NCBI RefSeq assembly: GCF_913778665.1
Contig: NZ_CAJYVQ010000004.1
Location: 248,001 to 312,000, forward strand
Source of the DNA: an uncultured Stenotrophomonas sp.
GTDB taxonomy: Bacteria > Pseudomonadota > Gammaproteobacteria > Xanthomonadales > Xanthomonadaceae
Length of the DNA: 64,000 nucleotides
Direction: 5' to 3'
Position numbers and translations under genes: made by a program. A model generated the notes under the pieces. That model had not been told where the DNA came from. It saw only the letters and a program-made list of their open reading frames with translations, and did not search any database. This document shows, one piece after another, positions 35,014 through 42,895 of the stretch. Numbering within the stretch: the first letter of the stretch is position 1; every line of letters begins with the position of its first letter.

Positions 35014-35171
35014 GGCGGTAGGCTGTGTTTGGAGGGGTGGTAAAACGGCGCTACCAGATAATTGTTGCAATACAGCACCTGCGCCGCAAACGCCCGCCGT
35101 TCATGGCCCCGTCGCCGACGCCCCCGGGCGCTCGCTAGACTCGAGGTTTCCACCGCGACGGACCCGCCGCC

Positions 35172-36185
35172 ATGACCCAGTGGTACTTCCACGCCTCCGC
35201 CCAGGCCGAGCGCGTCGGCCCGCTTGATGACGAGGCCGCGCGCCGCTACGCGCAGGCCAATCCTCGCGCCCTGGCGTGGTGCCAGGGCATGAGCGGGTGG
35301 ACGCCGATCGCCGAGGTGGCCGAGCTGCAGGCGCCGGCGCCGGGCATGCCCACTGCCCCGCCGCCGGTGCCGGCAGGCGCCAGCGGACGCGCCGACGACA
35401 TCGAGTTCCGCATCGTCGGCCATGAAATGCAGTTCGTGGAGATCGAGCTCGACCCCGGCGAGAGCGCCATCGCCGAGGCCGGTGCGCTGATGTTCAAGGA
35501 CGCCACGGTGCAGATGGACACCGTGTTCGGCGCCGCCAACGGCGACCAGGGCGGCTTCATGGGCAAGGTGATGGCCGCCGGCAAGCGCGTGCTGACCGGA
35601 GAGAGCCTGTTCGCCACCGTCTACACCCAGAGCGGGCACGGCAAGGGCAAGGTTGCCTTCGCCGCGCCCTACCCCGGCACCGTGCTGGCGATGAAGCTGG
35701 ACCAGCATGGCGGCCGCCTGATCTGCCAGAAGGACAGCTTCCTGGCCGGTGCGCGCGGCGTGCAGATCGGCGTGCAGTTCCAGCGCAGGATCATGACCGG
35801 CCTGTTCGGCGGCGAGGGCTTCATCATGCAGAAACTGGAAGGCGACGGCTGGGTGTTCATCCACGCCGGTGGCTGCGTGGTCGAGCGCGAGCTGGCTGCG
35901 GGTGAGCGCTTGGACGTCGACACCGGCTGCGTGGTGGCCTATCACCCGACCGTGGACATGGATGTGCGCCGCGTGACCGGCGTCAAGAGCATGCTGTTCG
36001 GCGGCGAAGGCGTGTTCCTGGCCACGCTGACCGGACCCGGCAAGGTCTGGTTGCAGTCGCTGCCGTTCTCGCGCCTGGCCGGCCGCATGTGGATGGCGGC
36101 GCCGCAGGGCGGGGGCCAGAGCCGGGGCGAAGGCTCGGTGCTGGGCGGCCTGGGCCGGATACTGGACGGCGACAACCGGTTCTGA
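35172..36185 (+). CDS. AIM24/TIGR00266-like protein with GYF_2 domain
   Basis: The 337-residue protein begins with a GYF_2-like domain (QWYFHASAQAERVGPLDDEAARRYAQ ... MSGWTPIAEV) followed by a Pro-rich linker and an AIM24/YdjO-type jelly-roll domain (FRIVGHEMQFVEIELDPGESAIAEAGALMF; then HAGGCVVERELAAGE, VDTGCVVAYH). Role not well defined; homologues are trypsin-resistant bacterial proteins of unknown function. A terminator hairpin follows, so it is probably monocistronic. Confidence 0.88.
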   Translation: MTQWYFHASAQAERVGPLDDEAARRYAQANPRALAWCQGMSGWTPIAEVAELQAPAPGMPTAPPPVPAGASGRADDIEFRIVGHEMQFVEIELDPGESAIAEAGALMFKDATVQMDTVFGAANGDQGGFMGKVMAAGKRVLTGESLFATVYTQSGHGKGKVAFAAPYPGTVLAMKLDQHGGRLICQKDSFLAGARGVQIGVQFQRRIMTGLFGGEGFIMQKLEGDGWVFIHAGGCVVERELAAGERLDVDTGCVVAYHPTVDMDVRRVTGVKSMLFGGEGVFLATLTGPGKVWLQSLPFSRLAGRMWMAAPQGGGQSRGEGSVLGGLGRILDGDNRF

Positions 36186-36197
36186 CCGCAAGCCGGG

Positions 36198-36226
36198 AGT
36201 GCCGGCCAGCGGCCGGCACTGCTTTT
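36198..36226 (+). terminator. Intrinsic terminator after the AIM24-like gene
   Basis: A perfect 10-bp stem (36198-36207 with 36211-36220) has an AGC loop and is followed by GCTTTT. It begins 13 bp after the stop codon at 36185 and ends the AIM24-like gene's transcript before the patatin gene. Confidence 0.75.
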
Positions 36227-36319
36227 ATGAATAGGGAGCCAACCCCACCCTGCCCGGCCTGGCGTGGCTTCGGTATGCTGACGCCCTTTCCCGAGTCCGG
36301 CGCCGCGAGCGCACTGCCG

Positions 36320-37312
36320 ATGAGCCTGTTCCGCCCCCGCACGCTGCTGTCCATCGCCCTGATCGGCCTGCTGGCCGGGTGCGGTGGCGACCCGGTCCGC
36401 CCCACGCCGCCGCCGGCACCGACCGTGGTGCCGCAGGCCAAGCCGGTGAAGATCGGTATCGCGCTCGGCGGTGGCGCGGCCAAGGGCTTTGCCCACATCG
36501 GCGTGATCAAGATGCTGGAGGCCAATGGCTTCGAGCCGGTGGTGGTGTCGGGCACCAGCGCCGGCAGCGTGGTCGGCGCGCTGTATGCCAGCGGCATGGA
36601 TGCGTTCCAGATGCAGAGCAAGGCAGTGGCGCTGGATGAAGCCAGTATCCGCGATGTGCGCCTGTTCTCCGGTGGCCTGGTGCAGGGCCAGAAACTGCAG
36701 GACTACGTCAACGAGCAGGTCGCCAACCGCCCCGCCGAGCGCCTGAAGAAGCCGTTCGCCGCAGTCGCGACCCAGCTGGAAACCGGCGAGCGCGCGATCT
36801 TCGTGCGCGGCAACGTCGGCCAGGCCGTGCGCGCCTCCAGCAGCATTCCCGGCGTGTTCGAGCCGGTGAAGATCGGCGGCCGCAACTACATCGATGGTGG
36901 CGTGGTCAGCCCGGTGCCGGTGGATGCCGCGCGCCAGCTCGGCGCCGACTTCGTGATCGCCGTGGACATTTCCAGCAAGGCCAGCGGCAAGGCGCCGACC
37001 GGCATGCTCGGCATCGTCAACCAGTCGATCTCGATCATGGGACAGCGCTTGGGCGAACAGGAACTGGCGCGTGCCGACGTGGTGATCCGGCCGAAGGTGC
37101 TCGACATCGGTGCCGCCGATTTCAGCCAGCGTGGTACCGCGATCCTGGAAGGCGAGAAGGCCGCGATGGCAGCGATGCCGCAGATCCGCGCCAAGATCCA
37201 GCAGTTGCAGAAGGCGCGTGCTGCCGCAGCGGCGCCGGCACCGGTTGCTGTGCCGAAGTGCGAGGAAGCCTCGCGCCTGGGCAAGCTGATGGGCCGCAAG
37301 GACAAGTGCTGA
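36320..37312 (+). CDS. Patatin-like phospholipase lipoprotein
   Basis: The 330-residue protein starts at ATG 36320 and has a lipoprotein signal (LLSIALIGLLAGCGG) and a Pro-rich linker. The patatin core is complete: oxyanion loop GGGAAKGFAHIG, nucleophile GTSAG and catalytic Asp in DGG (NYIDGG). This is the RssA/NTE-type family of membrane-associated serine acylhydrolases. Substrate unknown. It is followed by the convergent helicase-like gene after 35 bp. Confidence 0.92.
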   Translation: MSLFRPRTLLSIALIGLLAGCGGDPVRPTPPPAPTVVPQAKPVKIGIALGGGAAKGFAHIGVIKMLEANGFEPVVVSGTSAGSVVGALYASGMDAFQMQSKAVALDEASIRDVRLFSGGLVQGQKLQDYVNEQVANRPAERLKKPFAAVATQLETGERAIFVRGNVGQAVRASSSIPGVFEPVKIGGRNYIDGGVVSPVPVDAARQLGADFVIAVDISSKASGKAPTGMLGIVNQSISIMGQRLGEQELARADVVIRPKVLDIGAADFSQRGTAILEGEKAAMAAMPQIRAKIQQLQKARAAAAAPAPVAVPKCEEASRLGKLMGRKDKC

Positions 37313-37347
37313 GCATTTCACTGCGCCGCCGCTGAGCGCCCCACGGC

Positions 37348-39354
37348 TCAGCGCGCGGGGCGATGGCCGGCCGCGTGCTGGCGCTCCTGCCGCATCTGCT
37401 CCCTGGCCCGCTCGTGTTCGGCTGCGCTCTGTTGCAGCTGCGCCATCGCGTCGCCGGGCAGCCACAGCTGCCGGCTGGCACGGGTCATCGCCACATAGGC
37501 CGCGCGCACCGGGCTGTGCCGCGAACGCTTGCCGGCGACCGCCTTGAAGCAGCAGTCGGACATCGAGACGACGTCGAACTGCAGGTTCTTGGCATGTTCG
37601 GCCAGGCACAGCACGATCTGGCTGTCCTCAGCCGGCACCAGCGCCTGCAGCACCTGCATGATCCGCTGCCCGCCGTCGCTGCGGGTGAACAGGTCGGCCA
37701 GCCGCCCTTCGCCACGCGCCACGAACTGTTCGACCACCCGTTCCCAGGGCCGCAGGGAACCGCCTTGGCGCACCCGGTTCCAGGCCTCGATCGGCTCACG
37801 CAGTGCACTCTGCAGCGGCCGCAGCGTGGCCGGGTGGATATGCAGCCGTGCACCCCGTGCATGCAGGCGCACCGCATCGTCCATCAATCGTACGACGTCA
37901 CCGTAGATGCGGATGCCGGCATCGGGCACCTGTGACCAGTCGGCGTACTGCAGCAGCCCGGTGGCGCGGTCGGTGGCGCCGGCGAAGGGTTCCGCATCGT
38001 GCCCCAGGTCATCCATCGCCAGTGTCTGGTTGACCAAGTCATCGACCTGCCGGCCCTGCCGCACCGACTGGTGCATCTCCACTCGCTTGGCCGCCTGCCA
38101 GCGATGCACGTTGCCGCTCAGGCGCTGGTGGGGATCGCCCAGGCTGACCACGCCCGGCGCATGCGCGGCCAGCAGCTGCCGCCAGGCGGGACTGAGATCA
38201 TGTGCCTCGTCGATCAGCAACATGCCCAGTTCCAGCGGCGGCGCAACGCCCCGCAACCACAGCCACTTGCCGATATGCGCCGCGGTCAGGCTGAGGCAGC
38301 CTCCGCGCTGTACACCCGCATCGAACATGCAGCGCCACACATGTTCGGCCGCCGCGATGTAGGGCTCGGCGTTGATCATCGCCCAGTGCACCGTGCGCTT
38401 GAAGTGCCACGCTTGCAGAGTGGCCGCAGACGAGGCACACCACTGGGTGATCGCATCGAGCGCGGTGCGCAGCACCTGTTCCGGTGTTCTGCTGCCGATG
38501 GGCTGCAGGCCAATCCGGTCGGCGATGACGCGTGGCGGCAGCGTGCTGATCCGATAGGTGGCGACGAATCCCTGGGTCCTTCCAGTGCGCGCGGCATGCT
38601 GCGCGAGATGGTTGGCGAATTCGATCTGGGTCATCAGCCGCTGGGCGGTGCTGGCCGGCACGCGGGCACGGAACGCGTCCACCTGCCCTCGCGACGGCGC
38701 GATGTAGGTGTAACGGCCCGGCCGCGCGTCCATCAGCGCCAGCACCAGATGGCCCTTGCCGGTTCCAGCGTAGCCATCGAGGTCGATCAGTTCATCCGGA
38801 TTGGCGGCGATGGCACGCAGCACACGCGCCTGTTCGGAGGTGTACAGGCCATGATGCTCAAGCGCACGCGCGTCGGTCGCCATCGCCTCGCCCGGATCCT
38901 GCGCGCCGTCTTCATCCTCGCTGCCGAAGGCGGGGGGAAAGCGGATCTCCTGTTCGACCAGGGTCTCCTGGCAGGCCAGCTGCAGTGCCAGCCCCGGGTA
39001 GGCCTGCGGCGAGTGCGTGATGAAGTCCTGCAGGATCTCCGCCGGTGCCAGCAGCACGCCGTGGGCGGCCAGCGCAGCCAGCCAGGCGTCCAGTTCCGGC
39101 TGTGCGCCACCGCCGGCACCCACCAGCTGCCTGCCGGCGTCCTCGCTGCTGGCAAACAGCACGCAGGCGTCATGCAGCAGGCGCTCGATCTCGGCCGGTG
39201 CATGCAGGCGCGTGCGGCACAGCTGCGCCGCCATCAACCCGGCCTGTTCCAGCGCGGTCTGCGGTGGGTTGCCATGGGCGATGTAGCGCGCCAGCGACTT
39301 GCGCTGCAGCGGCAGGAAGGTGGTGTTGAGCACCGGGTGCGGGAGTTGGGACAT
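37348..39354 (-). CDS. Degenerate SF1 (UvrD-like) helicase protein
   Basis: The 668-residue protein shows the motif order of UvrD-type helicases but with key changes. Motif I is GYAGTGKGH, where the Ser/Thr after the Lys is Gly (confirmed in the DNA). Motif II is LLIDEAHDL, III is SLGDPHQRLSG, IV resembles QSVRQG, V is LAEHAKNLQFDVV (G to N and E to Q against HAKGLEFD) and VI is YVAMTRASRQLWL. The first about 190 residues match nothing I know. The gene stands alone between patatin and lrp. It could be an ATP-binding scaffold or weakly active helicase; its partner and role are not shown. Confidence 0.75.
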   Translation of the reverse strand: MSQLPHPVLNTTFLPLQRKSLARYIAHGNPPQTALEQAGLMAAQLCRTRLHAPAEIERLLHDACVLFASSEDAGRQLVGAGGGAQPELDAWLAALAAHGVLLAPAEILQDFITHSPQAYPGLALQLACQETLVEQEIRFPPAFGSEDEDGAQDPGEAMATDARALEHHGLYTSEQARVLRAIAANPDELIDLDGYAGTGKGHLVLALMDARPGRYTYIAPSRGQVDAFRARVPASTAQRLMTQIEFANHLAQHAARTGRTQGFVATYRISTLPPRVIADRIGLQPIGSRTPEQVLRTALDAITQWCASSAATLQAWHFKRTVHWAMINAEPYIAAAEHVWRCMFDAGVQRGGCLSLTAAHIGKWLWLRGVAPPLELGMLLIDEAHDLSPAWRQLLAAHAPGVVSLGDPHQRLSGNVHRWQAAKRVEMHQSVRQGRQVDDLVNQTLAMDDLGHDAEPFAGATDRATGLLQYADWSQVPDAGIRIYGDVVRLMDDAVRLHARGARLHIHPATLRPLQSALREPIEAWNRVRQGGSLRPWERVVEQFVARGEGRLADLFTRSDGGQRIMQVLQALVPAEDSQIVLCLAEHAKNLQFDVVSMSDCCFKAVAGKRSRHSPVRAAYVAMTRASRQLWLPGDAMAQLQQSAAEHERAREQMRQERQHAAGHRPAR

Positions 39355-39439
39355 GCCTGGAGCCGGAAAGGAACGCTGCGGCGCGCGCAGGGCGGTGATG
39401 CTCGGCTACCCGCCCTGCCGCGTCAAATCGCGACGGCGC

Positions 39440-39922
39440 TCATTCCAGCTGCGACAGCGGCAACGCCTGGAAGCCCTTCACGGTGCGCAGCACGAAGCTG
39501 GAATTGGCGTCGGCCACGCCACCGGCGTTGAGCAGGCGGTCCAGCAGGAAGTGCGAGAAGTGCTCCAGGTCGCGCACGTAGACGTGCAGCAGGTAATCCA
39601 TGTCGCCGGTCAGCGCATGGCAGGCCACCACCTCATCCCAGCCCTGCACGCTGTCCACGAAGTGGCCGATGGCGGCCTGGTCGTGCTTTTCCAGCTGCAC
39701 CCGCACGAAGGCCTGCAGGCCCAGGCGCAGCTGGCGCGGCTCCAGCCGCGCGCCGTAGCCGATGATCACGCCTTCGCTTTCCAGCCGCTGCAGGCGGCGC
39801 AGGCAGGCCGAGGGCGACAGGTTTACCCGCGTCGCCAGCTCAGCGTTGGTGGCGCGTCCATCCCGCTGGATTTCGGCCAACAGACGTATATCCGTGCGAT
39901 CGAACTGGACTTCTCCGGCCAT
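39440..39922 (-). CDS. Lrp/AsnC family regulator, divergent from phhA
   Basis: The 160-residue protein has an N-terminal HTH (NAELATRVNLSPSACLRRLQRLE) and a C-terminal RAM domain (VQGWDEVVACHALTGDMDYLLHVYVRD) that binds effectors, usually amino acids. The ATG at 39922 has GCGGGG upstream. The gene faces phhA across a 126-bp gap with TTGCG/CGCAA half-site repeats. Such local Lrp-type regulators commonly control the adjacent gene and themselves, so aromatic amino acid sensing is a natural inference. A tryptophan/phenylalanine effector would fit the neighbour, but none is shown. Confidence 0.92.
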   Translation of the reverse strand: MAGEVQFDRTDIRLLAEIQRDGRATNAELATRVNLSPSACLRRLQRLESEGVIIGYGARLEPRQLRLGLQAFVRVQLEKHDQAAIGHFVDSVQGWDEVVACHALTGDMDYLLHVYVRDLEHFSHFLLDRLLNAGGVADANSSFVLRTVKGFQALPLSQLE

Positions 39923-39956
39923 TGTTGCCCCGCAACATGGTGAGTACGCAATGATA

Positions 39957-40003
39957 TTGCGCCAACAGGCGCAATCGGCGCAACTTTTGCAACCCTGTTG
40001 CGC
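39957..40003. promoter_or_regulatory. Operator-like inverted repeats between lrp and phhA
   Basis: TTGCGCC-AACA-GGCGCAA (39957-39974) is a perfect 7+7 inverted repeat. GCGCAAC at 39978-39984 and GTTGCGC at 39997-40003 form a second. The repeats lie between the divergent lrp and phhA genes and likely bind the Lrp-type protein. Confidence 0.6.
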
Positions 40004-40048
40004 GCCGCCTGTCCTAGCATCGTGGGTAGGCCTATTACGGAGCTTCCC

Positions 40049-40942
40049 ATGGATCTTGCCCAGCCCCGCCGCGTCGAACACCAGCAGACCGACAAGGGCT
40101 ACGTGCCGGTGTACACCACCGCGCTCGTCGAGCAGCCGTGGGACACCTATAGCGCCGACGACCACGCCACCTGGAGCACGCTGTACCAGCGCCAGCGCGA
40201 GCTGCTGGTCGGGCGCGCCTGCCGGGAATTCCTGGATGCACAGGACGAGATGGGCATGAGCGCGCACATGATCCCGCGCTTCGACCAGCTCAACGAAGTG
40301 CTGGGTGCCGCCACCGGCTGGACCCTGGTGGGCGTGGAAGGCCTGCTGCCGGAACTGGATTTCTTCGACCACCTGGCCAACCGCCGCTTCCCGGTGACCT
40401 GGTGGATCCGCCGCCCGGACCAGATCGACTACATCGCCGAGCCGGACCTGTTCCACGATCTGTTCGGCCACGTGCCGCTGCTGATGAACCCGGTGTTCGC
40501 CGACTACATGGAGGCCTACGGCCGCGGCGGCGTCAAAGCCCACGCCATAGGCCCGGACGCGCTGCAGAACCTGACCCGCCTGTACTGGTACACCGTGGAG
40601 TTCGGCCTGATCAATACGCCCGATGGCCTGCGCATCTACGGTGCGGGCATCGTGTCGTCAAAGGGCGAATCGCTGTACTCGCTGGAGTCGGCCGCGCCGA
40701 ACCGTATCGGCTTCGACCTGCAGCGGATCATGCGCACCCGGTACCGCATCGATACCTTCCAGAAGACCTACTTCGTCATCGACAGCTTCGAACAGCTGAT
40801 GCAGGCGACCTCGCCGGACTTCACTCCGATCTATGCGGTGCTGGCCGACCAGGCGCACCTGCCGGCCGGCGATGTGCAGGCCGACGACCGCGTGTTCCAG
40901 GCGGGTACCGGCGAAGGCTGGGCCGACGGCGGCGACGTGTGA
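40049..40942 (+). CDS. phhA: Phenylalanine-4-hydroxylase
   Basis: The 297-residue non-haem iron, tetrahydrobiopterin-dependent enzyme converts phenylalanine to tyrosine. The start ATG 40049 has GGAG upstream. The iron site motif HDLFGH is at about residue 138, with the downstream Glu in YTVEFGL. Other blocks typical of bacterial enzymes are PDLFHDLFGHVPLL and FVIDSFEQL. It lacks the regulatory N-terminal domain of animal enzymes. Controlled probably by the divergent Lrp-like regulator. Confidence 0.96.
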   Translation: MDLAQPRRVEHQQTDKGYVPVYTTALVEQPWDTYSADDHATWSTLYQRQRELLVGRACREFLDAQDEMGMSAHMIPRFDQLNEVLGAATGWTLVGVEGLLPELDFFDHLANRRFPVTWWIRRPDQIDYIAEPDLFHDLFGHVPLLMNPVFADYMEAYGRGGVKAHAIGPDALQNLTRLYWYTVEFGLINTPDGLRIYGAGIVSSKGESLYSLESAAPNRIGFDLQRIMRTRYRIDTFQKTYFVIDSFEQLMQATSPDFTPIYAVLADQAHLPAGDVQADDRVFQAGTGEGWADGGDV

Positions 40943-40960
40943 TGCGCGCTGCCGCGTGGG

Positions 40961-40966
40961 TACCCT
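40961..40966 (+). promoter_or_regulatory. Putative -10 box, DMP19-like gene
   Basis: TACCCT ends 7 nt before the ATG at 40974. Weak match; another possible leaderless start. Confidence 0.3.
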
Positions 40967-40973
40967 TCACGGC

Positions 40974-41666
40974 ATGACCGATGTATTTGCCTCGCTGCGC
41001 GCTGCCGACGTCGCTTTCGACGACGACTTCATCCTGCTGACCCTGGCCGATGGCCGCCGCACCCGCCAGCCACTGCGCTGGACGCCGGCGCTGTTCGAAG
41101 CCGCGCCTGAGCAGCGCGCGCAATGGGTGGCCACCGCCAATGGCCTGGGCGTGAACTGGCCCGCCCTGCTGCCGCCGCGCGAGACAGGCGTGGTCGATAT
41201 CCCCAACCAGGTGTGGGATGACCGCTACGAGGCCGCGCTGGCGCGTCTGAAGGCAGCCGCGTGGACGCTGGAGGCGCTGCCCGACGAAGACCAGCAGCTG
41301 GTGGCGCTGTGGCGCATGGAGGCCGACATCAACAACGGCGGCTTCATGCAGTTCCTGTGCAACTGGGGCGACCCGACCTGCCAGCTGGCGTTGCGCGCGC
41401 TGCAGGCGATGGGCGCGGTGCAGACCCACGCGATCCTGGCCGGCATGCGTGGTCTGCTGGACCGGCTGGAGGACGACCCGGCGGTCGAGCACCTGACCGA
41501 CCTGTACGGCGCGATGAGCGAACAGGAGCAGGAGGCGCTGCACGCCTTCGACGAAGCCTATTTCGCGCGACCGGAAGACCTGGCCAGGTTGGGGCTGAAA
41601 CACTTCGGCCCGGAGCCTGTCGAACAACGACCATGCACGTCGGTAGAGTCGAGCTTGCTCGACTGA
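40974..41666 (+). CDS. DUF2442 plus DMP19-like (DUF4375) protein
   Basis: The 230-residue protein starts at ATG 40974. An N-terminal DUF2442-like domain (DVAFDDDFILLTLADGRRTRQPLRW, about residues 1-85) is joined to a DUF4375-like domain (ALPDEDQQLVALWRMEADINNGGFMQFLCNWG; about 95-205). The latter family includes the Neisseria DNA-mimic protein DMP19, but mimicry here is not shown. The last about 14 residues (EQRPCTSVESSLLD) are encoded by a SMAG element, so the natural C-terminus seems to have been replaced or extended by the repeat. Oddly acidic: many Asp and Glu, compatible with a mimic. Confidence 0.75.
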   Translation: MTDVFASLRAADVAFDDDFILLTLADGRRTRQPLRWTPALFEAAPEQRAQWVATANGLGVNWPALLPPRETGVVDIPNQVWDDRYEAALARLKAAAWTLEALPDEDQQLVALWRMEADINNGGFMQFLCNWGDPTCQLALRALQAMGAVQTHAILAGMRGLLDRLEDDPAVEHLTDLYGAMSEQEQEALHAFDEAYFARPEDLARLGLKHFGPEPVEQRPCTSVESSLLD

Positions 41667-41699
41667 CGTAGAAAAGCAGTCGAGCAAGCTCGACTCTAC
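41643..41699. repeat. Perfect SMAG inverted dimer overlapping a gene end
   Basis: Arms 41643-41665 and 41677-41699 are exact 23-bp reverse complements, headed by GTAG and ending in CTAC, with spacer ACGTAGAAAAG. The left arm codes the last residues and most of the stop codon (TGA 41664-41666) of the DMP19-like protein. The dimer is the end of that gene and the start of the gap to the convergent acetylesterase gene, whose stop codon follows at 41703. Confidence 0.9.
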
Positions 41700-41702
41700 G
41701 GT

Positions 41703-42803
41703 TCACCGCGGGTACACCAGCAGCACCACCAGATCCTCCTCACCCACCTGCTGCAGCGCATGCGTGCTGCCGGTGCGGGTCAGCAACGCGTGTCCGGCGC
41801 GCACGTCGTGCTGCTTGCCGTCCAGCACGTAACTGCCCTGCCCGCTCACGATGTAATAGATCTCGTCCTTGTGCTGCGGGTGCAGGCCGATGCCGGCGCC
41901 CTTGTGCAGCACGCGCTTGCGCAGCACAAACGGCAGGTCCGTCGCATCGGCGAAGAACGGATACGCGGTGGTCGGCCCGGCGCCGCCATGCGGGCCGGGC
42001 TGCATGCGGGCAACCGTGTCTTCATGCAGCACCTGCGAGGGCCGCTGCGCAATGGCACCCTGCCCTGCGCCCATCACATCGCAGTCGACGTCACGCACCA
42101 GCGCTGGTTTCAGCGCCGGCAGCAGCGGCACCGCTTCGCGCAGCACCAGGCAGGCCACCGCGTTGGCACCGGCCACACTGAAATGAGTACCGTCGACCTT
42201 GTTCTGCGCGGGCACGAACAGGAAGTACGGCCGCGCACCCTGCTCGCCCAGCGCACGTATCCAGCGCGTGCTGCGGTCGTTGAGCTCGATCAGCGCGACG
42301 TGTTCGCGCGCCGCCAGCTGCTGCATCGCCAGCGCGTAGCGCGCATGTGTATCCAGCAGTGAACCGAAGTCGTACAGCAGCCGCGCCACCGGCGTGACCA
42401 GCACCGGCGTGGCGCCCTTGTCACGCGCCACCTGCACATAGCGCAGCAGCAGGCGCGGATAGTCGGTGTCCGGATCGGTGTAGCGCGTGCGGTCTTCGAA
42501 CTTCGCATCGTTGTGGCCGAACTGGATCAGCAGCACGTCGCCGCGGCGCAACTCGCTGGCGATCGCGTCAAGGCGCCCTTCGTCGATGAAGCTGCGCGTG
42601 CTGCGCCCACCCTTGGCGTGGTTGCGCACTTCGAAGCGTGCCGGGTCCAGGTAGCTCTGCAGCGCCTGGCCCCAGCCCGCCTGCGGCGCACGTGCGGGCC
42701 CGTACTCGGCGGCGGTGGAATCACCGGCGATGAATATGCGTACCGGGGCCGCCTGCACGGCGCTGCACATGAGCAGCAACAACAACAGCAACAGGGTGCG
42801 CAT
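41703..42803 (-). CDS. Rhamnogalacturonan acetylesterase-like protein with cupin domain
   Basis: This 366-residue protein starts at ATG 42803. A signal peptide (TLLLLLLLLMCSAVQA) is followed by an SGNH/GDSL esterase of the RGAE type: AGDSTAAE (Ser nucleophile), GHND (oxyanion Asn/block III), and DGTHFSVAG (catalytic Asp-His). Residues about 255-366 are a single cupin (HKGAGIGLHPQHKDEIYYIVSGQGSYVLDGKQHDVRAGHALL). RGAEs remove acetyl groups from rhamnogalacturonan. The cupin could bind the sugar, a metal or the reducing end. The gene is downstream of kduI and kduD, whose operator-bearing promoter may also serve it. Confidence 0.88.
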   Translation of the reverse strand: MRTLLLLLLLLMCSAVQAAPVRIFIAGDSTAAEYGPARAPQAGWGQALQSYLDPARFEVRNHAKGGRSTRSFIDEGRLDAIASELRRGDVLLIQFGHNDAKFEDRTRYTDPDTDYPRLLLRYVQVARDKGATPVLVTPVARLLYDFGSLLDTHARYALAMQQLAAREHVALIELNDRSTRWIRALGEQGARPYFLFVPAQNKVDGTHFSVAGANAVACLVLREAVPLLPALKPALVRDVDCDVMGAGQGAIAQRPSQVLHEDTVARMQPGPHGGAGPTTAYPFFADATDLPFVLRKRVLHKGAGIGLHPQHKDEIYYIVSGQGSYVLDGKQHDVRAGHALLTRTGSTHALQQVGEEDLVVLLVYPR

Positions 42804-42815
42804 GGCTCGGCCCTT

Positions 42816-42873
42816 GTAGAGCCGAGCCATGCTCGGCTGCTTTGCGGAAGCGGTGCGGACCAGGGTCCGCACC
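42816..42873. repeat. Single SMAG hairpin and adjacent hairpin
   Basis: GTAGAGCCGAGCCATGCTCG begins a single element (42816-42840) directly upstream of the acetylesterase start, and GGTGCGGAC/GTCCGCACC (42852-42873) is a second hairpin. They sit in the 92-bp gap between kduD and the acetylesterase gene, and could attenuate read-through from kduID into it. Confidence 0.65.
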
Positions 42874-42895
42874 CACCGTTCGTTGCCTCGCCGGG

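Noticed and set aside
33049-35043. Long plus-strand open frame opposite the TonB receptor
   Set aside because: No domain, skewed composition; the receptor is well supported by plug and barrel motifs.
37348-39354. Reading DEAHDL as an SF2 DEAH-box helicase
   Set aside because: The other motifs (GDPHQ, VAMTRA) are of the UvrD type (SF1).
41643-41699. SMAG dimer as a CRISPR repeat
   Set aside because: Only a single inverted pair with no regular spacers or direct-repeat array; no cas genes in the window.
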